The notes beneath the pieces were generated by a model. That model ran no database searches and was not told the origin of the DNA. It saw nothing but the letters and a program-made list of their open reading frames with translations. Positions 11,297 to 22,500 of a stretch of 64,000 bases of DNA are shown piece by piece (the first letter of the stretch is position 1; each line of letters starts with the position of its first letter). Made by a program: the position numbers and the translations under genes. The stretch lies in contig CM026398.1 of assembly GCA_014843695.1 (NCBI GenBank), forward strand, positions 20,259,594 to 20,323,593. The letters are read 5' to 3'. The stretch is from Archivesica marissinica (lineage: Eukaryota; Mollusca; Bivalvia; Venerida; Vesicomyidae).

Positions 11297-12199
11297 GAAG
11301 ACAATTAGAAATTAAAATACGATTAACTAGTATTGAGATAGATAGATATATTCTTTATTATCCTCCATTATAGGAGAGCTACAAGTTATGACAACACTAT
11401 AAATTTACAGTCCGGTACATGTAAAACAATTTTCTTACTATCAAAATAAGACAACAGATGTTGTCATTTTCAATAATAGTTTACAACGATACAGGCAACG
11501 AAGACACACTGAAACATTGAACTTAGCATATTGGAAACAACACGCACATATAAATGCGTTTATATTTCAGCACGACCTTCCCTGTTCCCTGTAAGCACAT
11601 TCTCTAAGCTTTGATCGTATTGTCCGTGCAGCCAGAATGTGAACTAAAAGTAATACCACTATACACATGTTCCTTTCATAAAGGAAATCATCTTGAGAAA
11701 AAGAGATATTCAGACATGAAACGACGCCGAATAGACACAAAACATCGAAATCAATCGCTTTCAACAGAGCACTTAATTGGTCAACACAAATGTATTAGCA
11801 TTAAACGAACGATTCGTACTTTCGGCTGCTACTAGTAACTAACGAGTCGTTGTGATTTGGAATAAACTACCAGAATCAATAGTAAACATGGAATCGTTGA
11901 ATAGCTTTAAGATTGATTCCAACCTGGATGCAGGGTGTAAGCGAGTGTGGACAGTTGTCCATACAATTTGTTTAGCTCGATTGCGAAACGACGTTTTACA
12001 ATATTAGATTAATCGCTCTTGTGAAGTTATAATCGCTCTCATGGACAGTTGTTAAACATGTTAAACATTCACCTTTGGGATTATCGTTTTAGCCAGCATC
12101 TTAACGAGATGTCTGTCTTGCACATTTTGCTGAGTATTATGATGGAAGTTGAAAGACGTATTGCATTGCTGTAGATTAGAACTGCTATGTGAAGCACAG
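11297..12199 (+). other. No intact gene; LINE C-terminal scrap
   Basis: Around 11858-11930 one plus-strand frame reads W-N-K-L-P-E-S-I-V then L-N-S-F-K, the typical C-terminal tail of CR1/Jockey-like LINE proteins. The rest carries nothing recognisable. The motif 'tttagctcgattgcgaaac' at 11971-11990 is the tail of SINE family B. Confidence 0.45.
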
Positions 12200-12208
12200 A
12201 CCGCCTGG

Positions 12209-13204
12209 TAGCCTGGGTTCCAGTCTGTCGATTTTTCACTTTTTAACTTCTGGCAAAATGACATAAGAAACTCAATACTTAGAGGTTATTAAACCGCGGA
12301 GATGGGCCATTTGTGGATATTGGCGCACCCTATGGAGATATTGGCCCGAGGGCCCTCGGGCCAATATCGGATAGGTGCGCCAATATCCACAAATGGCCCA
12401 CCGCAGCCGTTTAATAACTTCTTTATTGCATACCTTAACGGCTCCAGGGCCACTATCGGATGCTTCGGCGGCCATGTTTACACAATGTAGTTACTATGTT
12501 GTTGCTACCTGTGACACGTGCTCGTGAATCGTTCTCGGCACGTGCCGGGCCAATATCCGATATTGGCCCGGCAGAGCCGAAAATCGAAATATATTGCCCG
12601 CGTCGACCAGATATTTTGCTTTTCTACCATTAAATGTGTTACTATTGATAGTAACGTATGCAATAATTAGAGGTTATTAAACCGCGGAGGTGGGCCATTT
12701 GTGGATATTGGCGCACCCTATGGCGATATTGAATATGTGCGCCAATATCCACAAATGGCCCACCGCAGCCGTTTAATAACTTCTTTATTGCATACATAGC
12801 CGTATGTTTCTTCTGCTGTTATTTGCTTATTTCGTTCAGCCATTTTACCGTCAAGAGACAACAATCTGTCAGACAACGACTTTAGTGTTGCTTCGGCTGC
12901 CATGTTTACACAATGTAGTTACTATGTTGTTGCTACCTGTGACACGTGCTCGTGATTCGTTCTCGGGGCGTGCCAGGCCAATATGCGATTGGCCCGGCAC
13001 GCGCGGGCCACTATCCGATATTGGCCCGGCAGAGCCGAAAATCGAAATATATTGCCCGCGTCGACCAGATATTTTGCTTTTCTACCATTAAATTTGTTAC
13101 TATTTATAGTAACGTATGCAATAAAGCCCAATTAATAGTCTCGGTGTTAAAATATATTTATTTGACTGACTAGGCAAAATATATCGACGCCTGTTCCCAG
13201 GCTA
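12209..13204. mobile_element. MITE with 9-bp target duplication, split by a nested insertion
   Basis: The ends match the intact 141-bp copy at 34893-35033 (TIR 'tagcctggg...cccaggcta'). The 9-bp duplication accgcctgg flanks it (12200-12208 and 13205-13213). The two halves (12209-12278 and about 13126-13204) are separated by about 850 bp of palindromic repeat DNA. A 9-bp duplication fits Mutator-like elements, but no transposase is present. Confidence 0.8.
12281..13122. repeat. Tandem pair of palindromic elements nested in the MITE
   Basis: About 12283-12425 is a near-perfect palindrome: 'ggttattaaaccgcgg' and 'gccatttgtggatattggcg' reappear as reverse complements in the second arm around the centre 'gagggccctc'. 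A shorter version repeats at 12668-12785. Each palindrome is followed by a block with ends 'ttattgcatac' and 'gtatgcaata' that shares 'acacaatgtagttactatg' with the other. The whole is a diverged tandem duplication of roughly 400 bp. Confidence 0.75.
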
Positions 13205-13213
13205 ACCGCCTGG

Positions 13214-13409
13214 CATCATATTCAGTACATAGAGTATAAACTGTGATAAGGACCGACTTTCTTATTTACGTTTATGTACGAAACCACCAGGGATACAAGG
13301 AACAAACACTCACAGTTCAGAACTAAATTTCGTGGTCTCTAGCCGTTTCACCGGAAACGTCTTCAAGATCAATCGAATAACTTCGGCTTTCTAGGAAGAA
13401 CGTAGCAAA
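13214..13409 (+). other. Presumed promoter and 5' UTR of GPKOW
   Basis: About 200 bp separate the MITE target duplication from the GPKOW start codon. No TATA box or other core element is obvious. The MITE therefore sits almost against the promoter. Confidence 0.35.
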
Positions 13410-13558
13410 ATGGAAGAAACCACAAACAAATCAGTGTCTTTTGGGTTTTCAAAGAAATCCGAGAAGAAAATTGTTTCCAAAAGCAAAATTTCAGATGATA
13501 TTGAAGTCAAAGAAGAAACAGATTTTATCACTTCCCTAGAAGACCAGACAGTGAAGAG
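13410..13558 (+). CDS. GPKOW: GPKOW exon 1
   Basis: The start codon at 13410 is preceded by 'gcaaa', with A at -3. It encodes M-E-E-T-T-N-K-S-V-S-F-G-F, matching the family's S-F-G-F opening. The donor is ag|gtaaca; the exon ends in phase 2. Confidence 0.88.
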
Positions 13559-16500
13559 GTAACAACGAAATATACAAATATGTCATATGTTTTCGCGAAA
13601 TGTTTTCCCTATGTTTTGGTCAGACACCGCTATTGCAATTTCCATAGGCCACCATTATAACACACAGTGTCATTAGATTTCCCCCAAAAATAGTTTGACA
13701 CAAAAGATAGTAGTTTTCAACAGAATGGCCTTTGAGCCACAGGAAAATGTCAAATTTCAATGGGGTTGACCGATTGCGTTTTTTTATATTTCCCACTAAA
13801 GGCACCCACCCCCTACTCTGAAGGTAATTTGGTGGTGAATGTTGCACTGACACCTGCATTTATAATATGCTGTTTATTTGTCACCAAATAGTCTGCAAAT
13901 ATTTTTAAATATTCCAAAATGCAGCTCGTATATTGTATTTTAATATTTAGAAGTCATTTTCAATATTTGTGACAATACCTACTCAGCCAATCAGTTCATG
14001 TATCAATAACTCTTAAGGGCTTCCCTACACTTTTTCAACCAATCCCAGACCACTATATCAATAACACCGTCTGACCTTTTCGGTCAGCAACTGCTATTGG
14101 ATTCTCATATGCCTCCATGTTACCATACAATCACATTATATCCTACACCAGAATAGTTTGCCACTACTAGACTATTTGCAACATACTTAATTTTGAAAAA
14201 CCTGAACATTTTACACTTCATCACTGTTCATGATATTTCAGCTATCCCCAGGCCTGGAGGTTATAAAACTGTTCTCCAATCTCAAAACTCAGTCTCAATT
14301 GTCTGATTGGTTCAGCTGACAGTCACACTCAGAATCAACCAACCAGATCACTTGAGTTTGAGATCTGAGAAAAGTTTTATAACCTCGGGCCTGGCCTTGT
14401 AAAAGGCTTGTTTGAAGTTGATTTGCTGGTGAATGTTCCACTAACACCTTTAACCAAATTGCAATCCAGCTAAAGCCATTGTTATGTACTACTACTACTA
14501 CTCACAACTAACGGTGCAAACAGCATTGCAGCTGATCTGGATCTATGTTGTTTGCACATTCCTGTATGTATGTACCATTAATGTCAAACCCCTTGCAGGG
14601 ACCTAGACATGTTTTCCTGGGAATGCTTAGCCGACTATAGCGGTTAACCAGTACTAGGCAATGTGTGTGAGGTCCCTTCCAATTTATTCAGCATTTTAGG
14701 AATTAACTCTGTCGTCGCCTTGCACGCTAGCGGTGAAAATAACAGTAAAATATGTCGCTTATTTAATTACAACACAATTCTAATGATATTCCATGACATA
14801 TTTACAGAGTTTTCAGCTGCACAATAATGAATTGTCGTCTGCTAAAACTATTTGAACTATTTATAGCCTTTAATGTACCCAGCATGCAAAGAGTTAATGT
14901 CTGTGGATTTCAGTGTAGTTTATACAAATTGATTTTAGCTCGATTGCGAAACAAAGTTATTTCAACTTATATTAATCACTCTCGAGACCTCATTCCTGAT
15001 GGAATCCATCGCCACGAAGGAGGGAGAAGAGGCAATGTGGAATTTAAATGCCTTGCCTAAGGGCACAATCGTAACGGTTCCAGCAGGGCTCGAACTCCGG
15101 ACCTTTCGCACCTGAAGCGAACGCCTATCCACTGCGCTATCACGACTTCCCGGGTGTATTTCAGGGATCATTCTAGAGGGCGATGTGGGCGAAATTGTCG
15201 CCCTAGGGACCCTGACATTGCCCTTTGGGGGCCCCACTTCTCCACACATTTTTTTGTTTGTTGGTTTTTACGATTTTCAAACAAAATTTTGTCTAGTAAG
15301 ATACACTGGCCCATTACAAAGCACTCCTTCTATTCAAATGTTGTATTTAATGGTTGTACTGTGCATTTTAACCCTATTAAGTATATTAAAGAACACCATT
15401 TAAGGAAGCGCTTTCTCACTTCTCCCAAACATTCTGACCTAGAATGAACCCTGGTATTTTTATTTTATACTTGTGGAATGTATACACCACATTGCAATTT
15501 CAGTGTGAAGCCACATGAAGAGAAACAAGAGATAATCATACCTTTGATCAAGACAAACAACTGGAAATCTAACCATATCAATAAACCTCAGACTGATAAG
15601 CCTCCCCCAACTACTGATGGAATTGATTCACAGGCTGTCAGGGAAATTATGCAAGGTATGATTAAGCAGATATTGATTTATTTACATTGTCATTAATTAT
15701 AAGTTAAGTATAGAAATCTGTGAGGGACATATCATATCAGTCCTTATTGAAGCAAAAGCTTGAAGATAACTCAACTATTTAGTTTCTACACATTTATTTT
15801 AGCTCGATTGTTCAATCAACAAAAACAAGTTCTTTCAACTTATATTAATCATATTAATCATTCTCGAGGCCTCATTCCTGATGGAATCCATCACCATGAA
15901 GGAGAGAGAAGAGGCAATGTGAAATTTAAATGCTTGCCTAAGGGTCAACTATTTGAACACTTCCCCCATCGCCAACAGTAAGAATACAAATCAAACAGAT
16001 TGAACAATTGCAAAGGAATGCAGCTTGTTTCGTATTGAACAGACATTTAATTTGATCAAAACCCTGTTATCAGTAAAGGGTTTATTGGCGTAAAAAGACT
16101 ACATTGCAAGATGTATCAAATCTAAGGTGAGAAACTATATAAGCTCTGCTTCCGTTTTAATCCTTTCCTATATACTTACTACTTTGATTGTGTGTACATG
16201 TATTGTTTTGTGAATGTATATAGTGCAATAAATATGTTTAATCCAAATCTAAACACGAGTACATAATGTCAAACATCTGTAGTCATCAAAGATTTGTATT
16301 TTTTCAGATACAGCAAAACATCTTGATAGCTGGCAGACACAAGGAAAGGTGGATCCAAACATTGAGATTCCATTGTTAATGCAAAACCAGGTACCAGAGG
16401 GGTATGAAACAGATGATCGTCTGGATGTTTCCATTAGACCTGATGGGGTAAGTCAATGGAGTACCTGATACCAGAGACGTTTGAAACAGATGCATTTCTG

Positions 16501-19500
16501 GATGTTTCCATTAGACCTGATGGGGTAAGTCAATGGAGAACCTGATACCAGAGGGGTATGAAACAGATGATCGTCTGGATGTTTCCATTAGACCTGATGG
16601 GGTAAGTCAATGGAGTACCTGATACCAGAGACGTTTGAAACAGATGCATTTCTGGATGTTTCCATTAGACCTGATGGGGTAAGTCAATGGAGAACCTGAT
16701 ACCAGAGGGGTATGAAACAGATGCATGTCTGGATGTATCCCTTAGACCTGATGGGGTAAGTCAATGGAGAACCTGATACCAGAGGGGTATGAAACAGATG
16801 ATCGTCTGGATGTTTCCATTAGACCTGATGGGGTAAGTCAATGGAGTACCTGATACCAGAGACGTTTGAAACAGATGCATTTCTGGATGTTTCCATTAGA
16901 CCTGATGGGGTAAGTCAATGGAGAACCTGATACCAGAGGGGTATGAAATAGATGCATGTCTGGATGTATCCCTTAGACCTGATGGGGTAAGTCAATGGAG
17001 AACCTGATACCAGAGGGGTATGAAACAGATGCATGTCTGGATGTTTCCCTTAGACCTGATGGGGTAAGTCAATGGAGAACCTGATACCAGAGATGTTTGA
17101 AACAGATGCATGTCTGGATGTTTCCCTTGGCTTGCATAACTTTTAACACTATGCTGTGTGCTTTATCCATATGCGCTTTGTGTATATTCAGTTCTATGGT
17201 GGATTGTTTAACTTTAGTCCTATGGTGGATTGTTTACCTTTAGTCCTATGCTGGATTGTTTAACTTTAGTATATGCTGGATTGTTTACCTTTAGTCCTAT
17301 GCTGGATTGTTTAACTTTAGTATATGCTGGATTGTTTACCTTTAGTCCTATGCTGGATTGTTTAACTTTAGTATATGCTGGATTGTTTAACTTTAGTCCT
17401 ATGCTGGATTGTTTACCTTTAGTCCTATGCTGGATTGTTTAACTTTAGTCCTATGCTGGATTGTTTACCTTTAGTCCTATGCTGGGTTGTTTAACTTTAG
17501 TCCTATAGTGGATTGTTTAACTTTAGTCCTATGCTGGTTTATGTACCTTTAGCCAGAAGACACAGATTACGATGAGGTACCTATAGATGTATTTGGTGTG
17601 GCTATGCTGAAAGGAATGGGTTGGAAACCTGGTCAAGGCATTGGGAGGAACAATAAGTAAGTACATAGCATTTTTTTAAATAATTAGTTTTAAAAGATAT
17701 TTTTTCTCGAATCCTTTGGTAAATATGAAGAGATGTGTTAAAATAATTTATTTTTGTTTTTTCCAGAGCCATTGCACCGGTAGAAGCAATTTTGCGACCA
17801 AAGGGAATGGGTCTTGGAGCAGATAGAAGGCAGGCACAGAACATAAACTCTACCAAACAGGGAGGTAACTCTAATGATAATGATTCAGGGGAGATAAGCA
17901 TGACAAAAGGAGCCTACTGCCTTATAGAGAATGGTACACACAAAGATCTGTATGCTGTGGTAAGCTTAATTTAAATATAGTTATTTTTATTTGATTGCTA
18001 GACTATCGCCACAAAGAAGAGTCTTTTTTTGAATGCATGTACGAACAGGATACATGTCCCATGTGAGAAAATGCCAACAAGTATTGGAAAGTCCTTAATT
18101 TAATAATTATACGACACGTTTCTTAGAATGAATTATCAGTACAAACTTTGCTGAAACATCAGATGTTTGACTGGATACACAAATAGGTGAACAAAACATG
18201 AGGGAAAAGTCGTTACGGTTATCTACTCATGTGCGAATATTGTTTGCATGTCAATATTCCATATGCATGTACAGTTGTTACGGTTGTCTACTCATGTGCG
18301 AATATTGTTTGCATGTCAATATTCCATATGCATGTACAGTTGTTACGGTTGTCTACTCATGTGCGAATATTGTTTGCATGTCAATATTCCATATACATGT
18401 ACATGTACAGTCGTTACGGTTGTCTACTCATGTGCGAATATTGTTTGCATGTCAATATTCCATATGCATGTACAATCAAACCTGTCTTAAGCAGCCAGCC
18501 AAGGGAATCACAGAAAGTGGCTGCTTAGCACAGGTGGCTGCTTAATAGAGGTCAAATGTATAATAAAACAGCAAATTGGGAATCTGACAACTGGCTGCTT
18601 AATGGAGGTGGCCACTAACACAGGTTTTACTGTACTTAATGGAGGTGACCACTAATACAGGTTGGTTGCTTAATGGAGGTGACCACTAACACAGGTTTTA
18701 CTGTACATCATCATACAGAAACTGTGTCGAGATTCATACATATGGTGTAACTGACTCTTCTTCCCGAGAGTATGTACAAGAAACCCGTGATCAATTTGTT
18801 CAATGTACAAATGTATGTTCATACTGTTTTTTGGTCAAATGGTAATCGCTTCTCACCCATGTAACCCGGGTTCGATCCTTGCACCTGGAAGGATGTGAGA
18901 TGGTATGGTGGTCGCCAGATCGGACAGGTGGGTTTTCTCCGGGTACTCTGGTTTCCTCCCACTCGAATGACCACATTTACGCTTTCATCCGCGCCAATGA
19001 GAGTGATTAATATAAGTTGTTAAAACTTGCTTCGCAATCGTTGTAAAATAAATAAAGTTTTAATTTAAATTAAATAACAAAATAAGGTTTAAATACACAG
19101 TATGACCATTAAGTACAACATTTGAATAGAAGGAGTAGCTTACTGGACGCAATTTTGTATGAAAAGTGTAAAGAAAATTATTTTTTGATCGGGTCTCTCA
19201 GCAGGGGACGTAGTCACGATCCCTAGGGCGACTATTTTTCCCATGCCGCCCTCCAGAATGAGCCCAGCAATATCTTGGGTGTGCAGTACATTCTATGTAA
19301 AGGAATAAGAAGGCTTTGGAATATGTGTGTACACCGAGTTGTATGTTGTGTTTACAGATAGAGGGATTAGATGAGGATAATGCTAGACTTATTGTGAAAT
19401 TGACAGTGAGTAGCAAGGTTGTCACTATCAGTCAGTACAACGTACGACTCATCACCAAACACGAGTACAACAAATACTCTAAGTATATCAGTAAGTGTAT

Positions 19501-22500
19501 AATATCTTGTAATGTACTCTTGTAAAGCTTCTGTGGGGCCTCTGTAGTGTAACGGATACTGTGTCTGCCTTGTAACTGACATGTTGTGAGTTCGAACCCC
19601 GTCAGATCCACGGTCGTAGTGTATTTAGGCAAGACACCTAAAACCACATTGCCTCTTCTCTCAGGAATGAGGTCTCGAGCGTGGTTAATCCTTAACGTTT
19701 TAAAAACTTGTTCAGTCGAGCTAAATAAATATTTACTGTATTTACTGTCTGCATACTGGACAATCATGTATTGATTTATAGCTGTATTTCCTGTCTGTAT
19801 GCTGGACAATCGTGTATTGATCTATAGCTGTATGTACTGTCTGTATGCTGGACACTCATGTATTGATCTATTATGATTATTGATTTATAGCTGTATTTCC
19901 TGTCTGTATGCTGGACAATCGTGTATTGATCTATAGCTGTATTTCCTGTCTGTATGCTGGACAATCATGTTATATTTATGTTTTAAACAGCATTATAGTT
20001 GTATCAAGGCTTCTTTTAAATCGTAGTTTGTCTTACCATTAACGTTATGTACCAATTCAAATAGAAATGTGCATACTTTAAATTTTAATTTACAAATTAT
20101 AAGGATTATTCTTTCAACCAATCAGAATTCTTCCGGGTGTTATTGGGCGTGTGTACATATAATGTATGATATTATCCTGGTGTTATTGGGCGTGTGTACA
20201 TATAATGTATGGTATTATCCTGGTGTTATTGGGCGTGTGTACATATAATGTATGGTATTATCCTGGTGTTATTGGGCGTGTGTACATATAATGTATGGTA
20301 TTATCCTGGTGTTATTGGGCGTGTGTACATATAATGTATGGTATTATCCTGGTGTTATTGGGCGTGTGTACATATAATGTATGGTATTATCCTGGTGTTA
20401 TTGGGCGTGTGTACATATAATGTATGGTATTATCCTGGTGTTATTGGGCGTGTGTACATATAATGTATGGTATTATCCTGGTGTTATTGGGCGTGTGTAC
20501 ATATAATGTATGGTATTATCCTGGTGTTATTGGGCGTGTGTACATATAATGTATGGTATTATCCTGGTGTTATTGGGCGTGTGTACATATAATGTATGGT
20601 ATTATCCTGGTGTTATTGGGCGTGTGTACATATAATGTATGGTATTATCCTGGTGTTATTGGGCGTGTGTACATATAATGTATGATATTATCCGGGTGTT
20701 ATTGGGCGTGTGTACATATAATGTATGATATTATCCGGGTGTTATTGGGCGTGTGTACATATAATGTATGAATATCCGGGTGTTATTGGGCGTGTGTACA
20801 TATATGTATGATATTCCGGGTGTTATTGGGCGTGTGTACATATAATGTATGATATTATATTATCGGGTGTTATTGGGCGTGTGTACATATAATGTATGAT
20901 ATTATCCTGGTGTTATTGGGCGTGTGTACATATAATGTATGATATTATCCTGGTGTTATTGGGCGTGTGTACATATAATGTATGATATTCCTGGTGTTAT
21001 TGGGCGTGTGTACATATAATGTATGATATTATCCTGGTGTTATTGGGCGTGTGTACATATAATGTATGATATTATCCTGGTGTTATTGGGCGTGTGTACA
21101 TATAATGTATGATATTATCCTGGTGTTATTGGGCGTGTGTACATATAATGTATGATATTATCCTGGTGTTATTGGGCGTGTGTACATATAATGTATGATA
21201 TTATCCTGGTGTTATTGGGCGTGTGTACATATAATGTATGATATTATCCTGGTGTTATTGGGCGTGTGTACATATAATGTATGATATTATCCTGGTGTTA
21301 TTGGGCGTGTGTACATATAATGTATGATATTATCCTGGTGTTATTGGGCGTGTGTACATATAATGTATGATATTAACTGTATCGCACTGGATACAAGAAA
21401 AATTAGATGATAAATATATATAATCAACATGTTCGTATCATAGAGCTATACCACTGCAACAAGTGTGTGTGTGTTTACGTTTATTTATCGTCGCTACCGG
21501 TTGCCTATATGAGCGACGCCTCCAAGAGATTAGTCATTTTAGATTTTTGGAGGATAGTGCAATAATACAGACAGAGACCCATTCCAGAGTCTCCTCTTGG
21601 CAGGTTTTGCCGGCAAATTCGGCAAAAACTCCCAATTGTTAGTAAATGTATGAATTGTTATAGCAAATACCTCTTTTTATACTTTGAGACAGTTTTAAAT
21701 TAAGGAATAAATAACTTGAGGTTTCACTAATGCTTGTGTCAATGAGGTTGGTTAGGATCAAATGATTTATAGAGCATAGTCATGATTATAATCAGCTGAT
21801 TATAAATGTAAATTTGCTCTGATTATAACAATTTACATGCACATGTATTATGTTAGTAATCTTAAAGTATAGGCCTAGTCTAGACCTTGTGTATTAGTTT
21901 AATTAATTAAATGCAGGCAGAATGGGAAATATAGATAAAGGTACCCTTCACATTCCACCCTTCATAACAACTAGCAGTCTACTATTATACTGTTATATAT
22001 ATTAGCTGCACATTGACTTCAATGACTTGCACATATAATTATCAGCAGACAGTTTGTCACCAGTGCCAGTGGCATATACCAATTACGGTTGTTAAACAAA
22101 CACTAATAGGACTTCATAGTTCATTTTTATAGGATTCGTTTGCATTGGTTCTGTAACAATAGCTGTTAATAGCCTGTTACACAAACATGAATAGCACTTC
22201 ATTTTTATGATTAAATATGACTTCACCTATCTATAAATCTCTATCATTGATATCCAGTTATCAGTTCTCTCAAAGATTTGAGTGCACATGTTTATTCTAA
22301 TATATATATTCAATAGTATTATTTCTGAATTTACTAATATTTATTAAATTTAAATTTTTAATTAAATTTAAAACCCATGTCCCTGCAAAAACCCAACCCA
22401 GGCTGGTTCTTTTATGTGCACGGTGTACAGCACCGACACAAGACCTCGGTTTAAAGTCCCATCTGAAAGACTGTTAATTTTATTAGGGTCAGACTGGGGA

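Larger units (their letters stand above)
13559..15503 (+). other. GPKOW intron 1 with repeats
   Basis: It holds a palindromic MITE-like unit (14248-14395), a SINE C fragment (14585-14690) and a SINE B copy (14933-15150). A further dispersed repeat (15153-15430) reappears inverted at 19060-19270. No other gene is seen. Confidence 0.6.
17960..19357 (+). other. GPKOW intron 5 with minisatellite, MITE and SINE
   Basis: It contains the 65-bp array at 18207-18477, a mariner-type MITE (18473-18703), a SINE B (18838-19055) and the inverted copy of the intron 1 repeat (19060-19270). Confidence 0.6.

Noticed and set aside
20136..21376. Regular 43-bp array as a CRISPR-like locus
   Set aside because: The units are directly adjacent with no unique spacers, and the surrounding gene is eukaryotic. 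It is a minisatellite.
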